Source: Actinomycetota bacterium (GTDB lineage: Bacteria; Actinomycetota; Actinomycetes; S36-B12; UBA10799). Taken from it: a stretch of DNA of 21,270 nt. A model generated the notes under the pieces. The model was not told where the DNA came from. It saw nothing but the letters and a program-made list of their open reading frames with translations, and did no database searches. The DNA lies in the NCBI GenBank assembly GCA_030837395.1, contig JAUPKO010000057.1, positions 1 through 21,270 of the forward strand, given 5' to 3'. Below, piece after piece: positions 1 to 7,006 of this stretch. The translations under genes were made by a program, and so were the position numbers. Position 1 is the first letter of the stretch. Each line of letters begins with the position of its first letter.

Positions 1-1165
1 CCAGGTGTTCTTCTCCTACATCGGCTTCGACGCCGCCTCTACTGCTGGCGAGGAGGCCAAGAACCCCCGCCGCGACCTGCCCCGGGCGATTCTGGGCTCG
101 CTCGTCGTGGTGACGATTCTCTACATCCTGGTCGCGGTCGCCGCGATCGGCGCTCGTGGTGGGCAGCCCTCGGAGTGGGAGGGCCAGAGCTCGGAGGCGG
201 TGCTGGCAAGCATCGCCCGCGACGTGACGGGTTCGGACTGGGCCCCTGCGATCATCGCCCTCGGCGCCGTGATCTCGATCTTCTCGGTGGTGCTCGTGAC
301 CATGTACGGGCAGACCCGCATCCTGTTCGCGATGGGCCGCGACGGGTTGCTGCCCAAGGTGTTCACCAAGGTCAACCCCCGCACCCAAACCCCCGTCAAC
401 AACACCATCATCGTCGCGATCGTCATCTCGATCCTCGCCGCCTTCGTGCCGCTGGGCCAACTTGCCGAGGCAACGTCCATCGGTACCCTGTCCGCTTTCG
501 TGGTGGTGAACTTCGGCGTCATCGCGTTGTGGATTTCACGACCGGAGTTGGAGCGCACGTTCAAGGTGCCGTTGCTGCCGCTGTTCCCGATCGTCGGCGC
601 GGTGCTGTGCATGTTCCTGATCTCGGCGCTGGACACCATCACCTGGATCGTCTTCGCGATCTGGATGATCATCGGGATTCTGCTCTACCTCGCTTACGGT
701 CGCCGCCATTCGAATGCGCCTGCCGAACGTCCAGCCGAGATTCCCGCGGACCTCGCGGTCGCCCACCTCCCGACCCGTTCGATCACGCCAGGCACCCTGG
801 TGGGGATCGTGATGCTGTTGGGCATCGCCGCCTTTGCCATCTTCAAGATGGTCGACGCCCCCAACCTCAATGCCTTCCACATCGTGGTGTGGAGCCTGTT
901 GGTGTTGTCATGCGTGGCCGGCATCTGGTTAGCCGTCCAGGGTTTGCGCCAGGACAAGGACGGTCAGGTGCAGGCGACCAAGGGCGACCACGCGGCGGGC
1001 GCCTCCCTCATGCGGTTGGGCATACGTAACACGACCATCGGGCTGGTCGTGCCCGCCGTGCTGCTCGTGCTGGCCGTCGTGGTGGCCACCCCCGAGCGTG
1101 CCGACGCCGAGAAGGCAAACGAGTCCTCCGGCGCCACCACGTCGGAGGTCGTCCCAGGCGGCTGA
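1..1165 (+). CDS. APC-superfamily amino-acid permease, 3' portion (5' end outside window)
   Basis: This is the C-terminal ~387 residues of an integral membrane amino-acid/polyamine/organocation permease; the reading frame is open at the window edge, so the true start lies upstream. The first visible residues (VFFSYIGFDAAS..EEAKNPRRDLP) are the well-conserved loop after a membrane helix in cationic amino-acid transporters of the YfnA/CAT type. Further hydrophobic segments follow, including a conserved MYGQTRILFAMGRDGLLP stretch near residue 100 and then two more helix pairs. The polar linker RRHSNAPAERPAEIPADL separates the conserved core from two extra C-terminal helices, and the last ~25 residues are hydrophilic. 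It should import amino acids by proton symport or exchange; the substrate cannot be told from sequence. It ends 60 bp before the DUF2252 gene, which has its own promoter-like hexamer, so it is probably transcribed separately. Family assignment is confident, specificity is not. Confidence 0.9.
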   Translation, partial: QVFFSYIGFDAASTAGEEAKNPRRDLPRAILGSLVVVTILYILVAVAAIGARGGQPSEWEGQSSEAVLASIARDVTGSDWAPAIIALGAVISIFSVVLVTMYGQTRILFAMGRDGLLPKVFTKVNPRTQTPVNNTIIVAIVISILAAFVPLGQLAEATSIGTLSAFVVVNFGVIALWISRPELERTFKVPLLPLFPIVGAVLCMFLISALDTITWIVFAIWMIIGILLYLAYGRRHSNAPAERPAEIPADLAVAHLPTRSITPGTLVGIVMLLGIAAFAIFKMVDAPNLNAFHIVVWSLLVLSCVAGIWLAVQGLRQDKDGQVQATKGDHAAGASLMRLGIRNTTIGLVVPAVLLVLAVVVATPERADAEKANESSGATTSEVVPGG

Positions 1166-1213
1166 CGGCGCCCGGACGCGGCCTGACCCCGCGCATCGCC
1201 GGTCCAACACAAG

Positions 1214-1219
1214 TACCCT
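1214..1219 (+). promoter_or_regulatory. -10 hexamer TACCCT, leaderless-type promoter of the DUF2252 gene
   Basis: TACCCT fits the actinobacterial TANNNT -10 pattern and ends 6 nt before the ATG at 1226, which places the expected transcription start at the A of the start codon. No Shine-Dalgarno sequence precedes this ATG. I could not assign a convincing -35 box. Confidence 0.5.
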
Positions 1220-1225
1220 CGGCGC

Positions 1226-2695
1226 ATGTCGAACTACGTGAAGTTGATTCCGGGGCTGCCCACGGGTACGTCGATCGATGAGCGCAAGCACCATGGGAAG
1301 CAGGCTCGCAAGCAACTGCCCCGCAAGGATCTGGGTGCCTGGCAGCCACCTTCGGATCGGCCCAGGTCAACCGACCTGCTGCTCGGCCAGGCCACCACTC
1401 GCATTCCGGAACTCGTTCCCATCCGCCACGCCCGGATGGCCGTGTCGCCCTTCACGTTCTACCGCGGGGCGGCCATCGTCATGGCGTCCGACCTGGGACG
1501 TTCGGCGAACAGCGGGCTGTGGGCGCAGCTGTGTGGTGATGCCCATCTGAGCAACTTCGGCGTCTTCGGCACTCCCGAACGCAACCTGGTGTTCGACGTC
1601 AACGACTTCGACGAGACCAATCCGGGACCCTTCGAGTGGGATCTCATGCGGCTGGTCGCCTCGTTCGTGCTGGCCGCCCGGGACAACGGCCTGCCGGACG
1701 ACCAGGGCCGGTCTATCGCCGCCGCGGCAGCCGCGGCCTATCAACAAGTGCTCATCGCGGCGTCGCAGCGCTCGTACCTCGACAACTGGTACACCATGCT
1801 GACCCCCGACATGATCGAGTCGGCCGTACGCCAGGGCGTGGCGGGCCCATCAGCCAAGCAAGCAGAGCGCAGGGTCAACAAGGGTGTGACCAAGGCCCGA
1901 TCCAGGGATGCGTGGTCCGCCATCCGCAAGCTCACCGAGATCGGCCCGGATGGTCGGCGGCGCTTCCTCAACGAACCGCCGCTGCTGGTGCGGATCGAGA
2001 ACATCGACACCGCCTACCACTTCGACCAGGCCGCGTTCGACAAGATCGCCGAGGACTTCGTCACCACGATGGAGGCCGACCGCGGCGCCCTGTTGAGCAG
2101 GTACACCTTGCTCGACGTGGCCCACAAGGTGGTCGGTGTCGGCAGCGTTGGCCTGCCGGCAGTCATCGGCCTGTTCCAGGGCCGAGACGCGGACGACTTG
2201 CTGGTGTTGCAGTTCAAGGCCGCAGAGGCGTCCGTCCTGGAGCCGTGGACGGTCGCCAGCCCGTTCGAGCACCACGGCCAGCGAGTGGTGGTGGGACAGC
2301 GGATCATGCAGGCGGTCGGCGACCCCTTCCTCGGCTGGATCACCGGACCCGGCGGGGTCGACTTCTACGGCCGGCAGCTACGCGACTTCAAGTGGTCGGT
2401 CGACCTCAACGGGCTGGGTCCGCAGCAGCTCGCCGGGTACGCGTCCCTGACCGGCGGGACCTTGGCGCTGGCACACGCCCGTGCCGGCGACCCGGTGGCC
2501 TTCGCGGCCTACGTGGGTAGGGGGAGGATCTTCGCCGAGGCCATGGCCCAGTTCGCGATCACCTACGCGAACCTGATGGAGGCGGACTACGCCGAGTTCA
2601 CGGCGGCCATCGCGGACGGAGAGGTGGAGGCAGCCGCAGACGAGACGTCCGCAACAACCATCACCCCGCGCAATCGCGTAGCATCCCAGGCATGA
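1226..2695 (+). CDS. DUF2252 family protein
   Basis: A 489-residue cytoplasmic protein of the DUF2252 family, whose biochemical role is not established. The family hallmark is visible at residues 104-110 (GDAHLSN) and 124-130 (DVNDFDE). This pair resembles the HxxxxN and DxD catalytic and metal-binding loops of aminoglycoside-phosphotransferase-like kinases. Further on, residues 304-309 (GVGSVG) and 328-334 (LQFKAAE) look like a glycine-rich loop followed by a Lys/Glu pair, but they come after, not before, the catalytic-like loop. The length is typical for the family and there is no signal peptide or membrane segment. The ATG at 1226 is chosen because it sits 6 nt after a TANNNT box. The stop overlaps the next start as ATGA, so the DUF302 protein downstream is probably translationally coupled. 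Kinase-like activity is my inference only. Confidence 0.88.
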   Translation: MSNYVKLIPGLPTGTSIDERKHHGKQARKQLPRKDLGAWQPPSDRPRSTDLLLGQATTRIPELVPIRHARMAVSPFTFYRGAAIVMASDLGRSANSGLWAQLCGDAHLSNFGVFGTPERNLVFDVNDFDETNPGPFEWDLMRLVASFVLAARDNGLPDDQGRSIAAAAAAAYQQVLIAASQRSYLDNWYTMLTPDMIESAVRQGVAGPSAKQAERRVNKGVTKARSRDAWSAIRKLTEIGPDGRRRFLNEPPLLVRIENIDTAYHFDQAAFDKIAEDFVTTMEADRGALLSRYTLLDVAHKVVGVGSVGLPAVIGLFQGRDADDLLVLQFKAAEASVLEPWTVASPFEHHGQRVVVGQRIMQAVGDPFLGWITGPGGVDFYGRQLRDFKWSVDLNGLGPQQLAGYASLTGGTLALAHARAGDPVAFAAYVGRGRIFAEAMAQFAITYANLMEADYAEFTAAIADGEVEAAADETSATTITPRNRVASQA

Positions 2696-3081
2696 CCGCT
2701 GAACCTCTCATCGATGGCATTTCCCGCACTCTGGATTGCACCATGGCCGAGGCCGAGGAACGCATCCGCGCGGCGCTGGCAACGCAAGGCTTCGGGGTGC
2801 TGACCGAGATCGATGTGGCTGCCACGCTGAAGGCGAAGATCGATGTGGACCGGGCACCGCTGAAGATCCTCGGTGCCTGCAATCCGGTGCTGGCCAACGA
2901 AGTGCTGGGGCGGGACGATTCGCTGGCCCTGATGCTGCCCTGCAACGTGGTCATCGATCAGACCGACGAGGGCGTGCGGGTGCGCGCGATCGACCCGATC
3001 AGCATCCTTCCGGGTGATGCACTGACGGACCTTGCCGATGAGGCAGCGGCCAAGCTAGCAGCGGCGATTGAAGCGATGTAG
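2692..3081 (+). CDS. DUF302 domain protein
   Basis: A 129-residue protein of the DUF302 family, small alpha/beta proteins of uncertain function often found near redox or heavy-metal genes. Typical features are the opening segment with a regularly spaced AEERIRAALATQGFGVLTEIDV (residues ~20-41), the central KILGACNPVLANEVL with its single Cys, and LMLPCNVVID with a second Cys about 25 residues later. The C-terminus is an Ala-rich helix. The start codon overlaps the DUF2252 stop by 4 bp (ATGA), which argues for coupled translation and a two-gene operon. The stop codon TAG lies inside the first copy of an 18-bp tandem repeat; because 18 is a multiple of three, every repeat copy supplies the same in-frame stop. 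Family call is good; no specific function is claimed. Confidence 0.85.
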   Translation: MTAEPLIDGISRTLDCTMAEAEERIRAALATQGFGVLTEIDVAATLKAKIDVDRAPLKILGACNPVLANEVLGRDDSLALMLPCNVVIDQTDEGVRVRAIDPISILPGDALTDLADEAAAKLAAAIEAM

Positions 3082-3132
3082 TCATGCGAGGCGATGTAGT
3101 CATGCGAGGCGATGTAGTCATGCGAGGCGATG
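3073..3132 (+). repeat. 18-bp tandem repeat, 3.3 copies, spanning the DUF302 stop codon
   Basis: Three identical copies of GCGATGTAGTCATGCGAG occupy 3073-3090, 3091-3108 and 3109-3126, followed by a partial copy (GCGATG) to 3132. The first copy contains the last two sense codons and the TAG stop of the DUF302 gene. The array lies between two convergent genes (the glycosylase on the minus strand ends at 3161). Perfect identity between copies suggests recent slippage or expansion. Confidence 0.95.
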
Positions 3133-3160
3133 GACGCCTGGGCTGGCACGTGGTCACGCC

Positions 3161-3802
3161 TCACCAGGACGGGTTGTCGCCGTCCACCACCCGCCAGCAG
3201 TACCACGCGGCTACGGATCGGTAGGGCCGCAGCGGTTCGCCCCACGGGTCCATCGCACGTGCTCCTGGGTCGCCCGCCAGGCCGTGTAGTTGGGCCCAGC
3301 CGCGGCGCATCGCCAAGTCGCCCACCGGCCAGACGTCGAGCCGGTGCAGTGTGAACATCTCAAACATCTCGGCCGTCCAGCGGCCGATGCCCCACAGCGC
3401 GGTGAGTTCGGAGCGCAGGCGGTGTTCATCGTCGTGGGCCAGTGCCGCATCGATGTCGAGGTCACCGCTGTGCATGGCTGTCGCGAGTCCCTTGATAGTG
3501 CGGGTCTTGGCGCGCGAGAGGCCGGCGGCCCGCATCGCCTCCTCATCGAGCGCCAGAACCTTCGTCGGCGAGACGTCGCCCTCGAGAGCGGCCGTGAGCC
3601 GGGCGGTGAGGGTGTCGGCAACCTTCGTGGACAACTGCTGGGCGATGACGGACTTGACGAGGCTGGCGAAGTGCGTGTCCGGCTGGTTGTCCGTGCGGCC
3701 CAGGGTGCACAGCGGCGAGGTGGCGACGATCGGGCCAAACGCCGGGTCAACGGCCACCAGATGATCCGCAGCGGCCTGCATGAGCGCGTCGGGGTGGCTC
3801 AC
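3161..3802 (-). CDS. AlkA-like DNA-3-methyladenine glycosylase (HhH-GPD family)
   Basis: A 213-residue base-excision-repair glycosylase that should remove alkylated purines such as 3-methyladenine. It carries the HhH-GPD fold: FASLVKSVIAQQLSTKVAD (residues ~45-63), a helix-hairpin-helix at LWGIGRWTAEM (~136-146), and the catalytic Asp at residue 162 in PVGDLAMRRG. There is no C-terminal Cys cluster, so it is not an EndoIII/MutY-type FeS enzyme. The C-terminus (RPYRSVAAWYCWR) matches the usual end of AlkA-type proteins. The chosen GTG start at 3802 overlaps the stop of the upstream methyltransferase-like gene by 4 bp (GTGA). The longer open frame upstream of this GTG reads as antisense-like, non-conserved sequence. 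It is shorter than E. coli AlkA because it lacks the N-terminal domain, as in the minimal AlkA2-type enzymes. Confidence 0.88.
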   Translation of the reverse strand: MSHPDALMQAAADHLVAVDPAFGPIVATSPLCTLGRTDNQPDTHFASLVKSVIAQQLSTKVADTLTARLTAALEGDVSPTKVLALDEEAMRAAGLSRAKTRTIKGLATAMHSGDLDIDAALAHDDEHRLRSELTALWGIGRWTAEMFEMFTLHRLDVWPVGDLAMRRGWAQLHGLAGDPGARAMDPWGEPLRPYRSVAAWYCWRVVDGDNPSW

Positions 3803-4290
3803 GGCGCCGACGGTGTCGGAGCCTTGGCCGGCCGCGGCACCAGGGCACCAGTGCGGCGGGCATAGGCCCGCCACTCGTCGCCGAAGCGCTCGGCCAGCAT
3901 GGTGTCCTCCCAGCGTGATTTGAGGGTAAAGAAGACCGCCAGAGCCGCGGTGACCCCAACTTGCCACCACGATCCGACGGCCACAGTGAAGCCGACGCTG
4001 GCCAGCAGGATGGCGCTGTAGATCGGGTGCCGCACCACCCGATAGGCACCGCGCGTGCGCAGGGTCTGACCCTCGCGCGGTACGGGAGTGGGGGTGAGGG
4101 CAGTCGACAGGTGGGACATGGCAAGCAGCGCGAAGGCGACCCCCGCCAGGATGAGCAGGCCGCCGATCACCAGCCATACGGAAGGTGGCCACACGCTGTC
4201 AGGCGACGTGCGCCACGGCAGCGTGACCAGTGCGACCAGCAGCAGGGCCTGTAGCCCGACGAGCAGCCAGCCCTTGACCTCCTGGGTCAC
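3799..4290 (-). CDS. isoprenylcysteine carboxyl methyltransferase (ICMT/PEMT-like) family membrane protein
   Basis: A small (163-residue) polytopic membrane protein of the ICMT/PEMT-like methyltransferase family. Four to five hydrophobic segments are visible: one right after the start (GWLLVGLQALLLVALVTLP), WLVIGGLLILAGVAFALLA, IYSAILLASVGFTVAVGSWW and VTAALAVFFTL. The family signature is the cofactor-binding stretch RGAYRVVRHPIYSAI followed near the end by EDTMLAERFGDEWRAYARR, giving the Arg-His-Pro and Glu-Arg-Phe-Gly-x-Glu motifs. The bacterial substrate is unknown; it need not be isoprenylcysteine. The GTG at 4290 is taken because the hydrophobic helix begins soon after. An alternative GTG at 4338 has a GGGAG 8 nt upstream but would overlap the preceding gene by 40 bp. 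It lies between the AIM24 gene and the glycosylase, both within 10 bp, suggesting one transcript. Confidence 0.82.
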   Translation of the reverse strand: MTQEVKGWLLVGLQALLLVALVTLPWRTSPDSVWPPSVWLVIGGLLILAGVAFALLAMSHLSTALTPTPVPREGQTLRTRGAYRVVRHPIYSAILLASVGFTVAVGSWWQVGVTAALAVFFTLKSRWEDTMLAERFGDEWRAYARRTGALVPRPAKAPTPSAP

Positions 4291-4298
4291 GTGGCGCG

Positions 4299-5006
4299 TC
4301 AGTTCGACGTCTGGGTCGGCACTTGTCGACGCACCCACTCGGCCAACTCCCGCTCGGACCTGGTCTGGGTCCAGATGCGCCCGGGCCCGGCCACCTTGAC
4401 AACGATCATCTCGCCGCTCTTGAGCGAGTTCATGAGTCCGCCGCCCTGAGTCTGCACGTTGACCGTGGCGCTGTCGTCGTACCCCATGAGGTGCCCGGCA
4501 TCCACCACGACTTCCTGGCCCGCGGCCAACTCGAAGGTGTCGATCGCGCCGTACGAACACAGCAGGGCCTGGCCGGCGCCGGAGAGGTGCACCGCGAAGA
4601 TCCGCTCGCCGCCCACCAGGCTCTTGAAACCACCCCACTTGGTGTCGAGTTGGATGTCCGCAGTGGAGGCCAGCCAGTTGCCCTGGGTCAGCACCAGGCC
4701 CCGTTGCGGCGTGATGTCGACGGTGAGCAGCTCGCCGGGGAGCACCTGCGTGAAATCCACCCACGTCTCACGGTCGGAGGCGCCCACGTACGTCGACGTG
4801 AAGAAGCTCTGCCCGCCGATCGCGCGCTTGAACGCGCCCTTCATGCCGCCTTCCATCTTGGCGTCGACGGTGACAGCAGCGTCGCGCATGTAGAGCGCCC
4901 CGGACGACGCACGCACCCGTTGGCCGGGGGCGAGCGTGAGGCGTGCCACGGCGAAGGCCGGCTGGTGGCGGATGGTGACCGCGAGAGTCTGGTCTGTGGT
5001 TGACAT
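4299..5006 (-). CDS. AIM24 / TIGR00266-family protein
   Basis: A 235-residue beta-rich protein of the AIM24 family (TRAP-like fold), named for a yeast mitochondrial protein; bacterial members have no firm role. Recognisable parts are the early GQRVRASSGALYMRD, the Gly-rich GGMKGAFKRAIGGQSFF with an aromatic end (residues ~54-70), and LVGGERIFAVHLSGAGQALLCSYGAI in the second half, a duplicated pattern typical of the fold. It has no signal peptide. ATG 5006 is preferred over the upstream GTG at 5042 because conserved sequence begins only after it. No SD is obvious. A CAGCAT hexamer lies 6 nt upstream, which could be a weak leaderless -10. It is divergent from rnj, with an 84-bp shared upstream region, and probably heads the three-gene minus-strand cluster with the methyltransferase-like protein and the glycosylase. 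Confidence 0.82.
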   Translation of the reverse strand: MSTTDQTLAVTIRHQPAFAVARLTLAPGQRVRASSGALYMRDAAVTVDAKMEGGMKGAFKRAIGGQSFFTSTYVGASDRETWVDFTQVLPGELLTVDITPQRGLVLTQGNWLASTADIQLDTKWGGFKSLVGGERIFAVHLSGAGQALLCSYGAIDTFELAAGQEVVVDAGHLMGYDDSATVNVQTQGGGLMNSLKSGEMIVVKVAGPGRIWTQTRSERELAEWVRRQVPTQTSN

Positions 5007-5060
5007 GCCCCCATGCTGCCAGGTGTCGTGACGCACGTACACCCGTGATGGGACGCCGAG

Positions 5061-5066
5061 TAGCGT
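5061..5066 (+). promoter_or_regulatory. candidate -10 hexamer TAGCGT and leader of rnj
   Basis: TAGCGT lies 24 nt before the rnj GTG. A start at about 5073 would give an ~18-nt leader carrying the SD sequence AAGGAG (5079-5084) 6 nt from the start codon. Unlike many genes in this window, rnj therefore looks like a leadered, SD-dependent gene. Confidence 0.4.
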
Positions 5067-5090
5067 GGGGGCGATGAGAAGGAGTCAGCT

Positions 5091-6776
5091 GTGACCCATC
5101 CCCACCTCGATCTGAAGCCCCCCGGCTCCCTGCCGGCCAACGGCCTGCGGGTCGTTCCACTCGGCGGCCTCGGGGAGATCGGCCGTAACATGACCGTCTT
5201 CGAGTACGGCGGACGGTTGCTGATCGTCGACTGCGGGGTGCTGTTCCCGGAGGACACTCAGCCCGGAATCGATGTGATCCTGCCGGACTTCACCTGGATC
5301 CGCGACCGCCTCGACGCAGTCGAGGCCATCGTGTTGACCCACGGCCATGAGGATCACATCGGGGGTGTGCCCTACCTCCTGCGGGAGCGTCGCGATATCC
5401 CCGTGGTGGGCTCCCGGCTCACGCTGGCGTTCCTGGCGGCCAAATTGAAGGAACACCGCATCAAGCCCGTGACCATTGAGGTCGCCGAGGGGGACCGACG
5501 CTCGTTCGGCCCCTTCGACTGCGAGTTCGTCGCCGTCAACCACTCGATCCCGGACGGACTTGCGGTGGCGATCCGCACCGGGGCCGGGCTGGTGCTGCAC
5601 ACCGGCGACTTCAAGATGGATCAGTTCCCGTTGGATCAGCGGATCACCGACCTGCGCGCGTTCGGCCGGCTCGGCACCGAGGGCGTCGACTTGTTCCTGG
5701 TGGACTCCACCAACGCCGAGGTGCCCGGGTTCACCACCGCCGAGCGGGACCTCGCACCGGCGATCGAGGAGGTGTTCCGCACGGCACCGCGGCGGATCAT
5801 CGTGTCGAGTTTCGCCAGTCACGTGCACCGGATCCAGCAGGTGCTCGACGCCGCGGACCACCATGGCCGGAAGGTGGCGTTCGTCGGCCGCTCGATGGTG
5901 CGCAACATGGGTATCGCCCGTGACCTGGGCTACCTTGATGTTCCCCCCGGCCTGCTCGTGGACTTCAAGAAGTTGGGTAATTTGCCGGACGACAAGGTGA
6001 CGCTGATCTGCACCGGGTCGCAGGGTGAGCCGATGGCAGCACTGTCGCGGATGGCCAATCGTGACCACGAGATTCGCATCGGCCCCGGCGACACCGTGCT
6101 GCTGGCCAGCTCGTTGATCCCGGGTAACGAGAACGCGATCTACCGAGTCATCAACGCGCTCACCCGTTGGGGGGCGAACGTCGTGCACAAGGGCAACGCC
6201 AAGGTGCACGTGTCCGGCCACGCCAGCGCCGGCGAGTTGGCCTACTGCTACAACATCGTGCAGCCCGGCAATGTCATGCCGGTGCACGGCGAGTGGCGTC
6301 ACCTGACCGCCAACGCCAGCATCGCGATCCGCACCGGGATCAACCCGGCCAACGTGGTGATCGCCGACGACGGCGTAGTGGTCGACCTCATCGACGGCAA
6401 GGCGGCGATAGCCGGCAAGGTGCCGGCGGGCTACGTGTACGTCGACGGCATGACCGTCGGGGGCGCGACCGAGGCCTCGCTGAAGGATCGCCGCACGTTG
6501 GCCGAGGAGGGTGTCGTGACAATCGTCGCCCTCGTCGACGCCGACACCGGCGAGCTCACCGAGCCCCCGGACTTCCTTGCCCGCGGGTTCGTCCACGACA
6601 AGGAGACCTGGGCCGAGGTGATCCCCCTGATCGAGAAGGCGCTGGCCAAGGCCGCAGCGGAGGGTATCGGCGACCAGCACCAGCTCGAGCAACTGATTCA
6701 CCGCACGGTGAGCCGCTGGACGTTCAAGAAGTATCGGCGCAACCCGGTGATCCTGCCGATCGTGATCGACGCCTGA
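5091..6776 (+). CDS. rnj: ribonuclease J
   Basis: A 561-residue metallo-beta-lactamase/beta-CASP ribonuclease with combined 5'-3' exonuclease and endonuclease activity in mRNA decay and rRNA maturation in the cytoplasm. The N-terminal RVVPLGGLGEIGRNM opening is diagnostic of RNase J. The zinc-binding THGHEDHIGG motif is at residues 83-92, with further metal ligands expected in VAVNHSIPDG and HTGDFKMD. The beta-CASP domain follows (ISSFASHVHRIQQ-like at about 240, and CTGSQGEPMAAL). VHKGNAKVHVSGHASAGEL supplies the last active-site His, and a C-terminal domain ends in SRWTFKKYRRNPVILPIV. Length is normal for actinobacterial RNase J. GTG 5091 has a good SD (AAGGAG, 6-nt spacing). In many actinobacteria rnj follows dapA; here it does not, so it is a single-gene unit. 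Confidence 0.97.
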   Translation: MTHPHLDLKPPGSLPANGLRVVPLGGLGEIGRNMTVFEYGGRLLIVDCGVLFPEDTQPGIDVILPDFTWIRDRLDAVEAIVLTHGHEDHIGGVPYLLRERRDIPVVGSRLTLAFLAAKLKEHRIKPVTIEVAEGDRRSFGPFDCEFVAVNHSIPDGLAVAIRTGAGLVLHTGDFKMDQFPLDQRITDLRAFGRLGTEGVDLFLVDSTNAEVPGFTTAERDLAPAIEEVFRTAPRRIIVSSFASHVHRIQQVLDAADHHGRKVAFVGRSMVRNMGIARDLGYLDVPPGLLVDFKKLGNLPDDKVTLICTGSQGEPMAALSRMANRDHEIRIGPGDTVLLASSLIPGNENAIYRVINALTRWGANVVHKGNAKVHVSGHASAGELAYCYNIVQPGNVMPVHGEWRHLTANASIAIRTGINPANVVIADDGVVVDLIDGKAAIAGKVPAGYVYVDGMTVGGATEASLKDRRTLAEEGVVTIVALVDADTGELTEPPDFLARGFVHDKETWAEVIPLIEKALAKAAAEGIGDQHQLEQLIHRTVSRWTFKKYRRNPVILPIVIDA

Positions 6777-7006
6777 CGTGGGCCGGGCTGCCCGGCACAG
6801 CTGACCATTACCGAGGCGAAGGTGTTGTCGTCAAGCAGAGCCCCGTGGGAACGGGTGTAGACCCAGGCGGTGGCCAAGGGCAGGGCCGACACGATGACGC
6901 CGACCAGAAGCACCATGACGACGGCCGGGGTCGCGGGCACGGCACAAGCGCCGAAGCATGGCATCTGACGTTCCGACCGAGATCTCTCAACTGCCCGGCG
7001 CTTCAT
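6698..7006 (-). pseudogene. short membrane ORF, possible remnant of a membrane-protein gene, antisense to the rnj 3' end
   Basis: An open frame of 102 codons whose ATG overlaps the stop of the DUF222-HNH gene by 4 bp (ATGA). Residues ~30-50 (AVVMVLLVGVIVSALPLATAW) form one strong membrane helix. The following YTRSHGALLDDNTFASVM resembles the start of large actinobacterial membrane proteins, where the first helix is followed by a W..xxxLDTDRYVxxVAPL-type segment. After about residue 70 the sequence becomes antisense to the end of rnj (6698-6776) and is no longer protein-like. The simplest reading is a gene whose 3' part has been lost, leaving an N-terminal stub. A genuine small single-helix protein translated by coupling from the HNH gene is also possible. 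I do not recognise a specific family. Confidence 0.35.
6782..6796 (+). terminator. short stem-loop just after rnj
   Basis: GCCGGG-CTG-CCCGGC forms a perfect 6-bp stem with a 3-nt loop starting 5 nt after the rnj stop codon. There is no downstream T run, so it is either a U-less terminator of the kind proposed for actinobacteria or simply an mRNA 3'-end stabiliser. Confidence 0.35.

Noticed and set aside
3073..3132. CRISPR-like array
   Set aside because: The 18-bp units are directly adjacent with no spacers, and no cas genes are present; it is a plain tandem repeat.
3803..4192. N-terminal extension of the AlkA-like glycosylase to 4192
   Set aside because: The added 130 residues are antisense-like and fully overlap the methyltransferase-like gene in another frame; GTG 3802 gives the expected domain start.
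5085..6701. 538-codon open frame antisense to nearly all of rnj
   Set aside because: It mirrors RNase J codon by codon in a high-GC genome and has no recognisable domain (His/Val/Gly-rich composition typical of antisense shadows). RNase J on the plus strand is certain.
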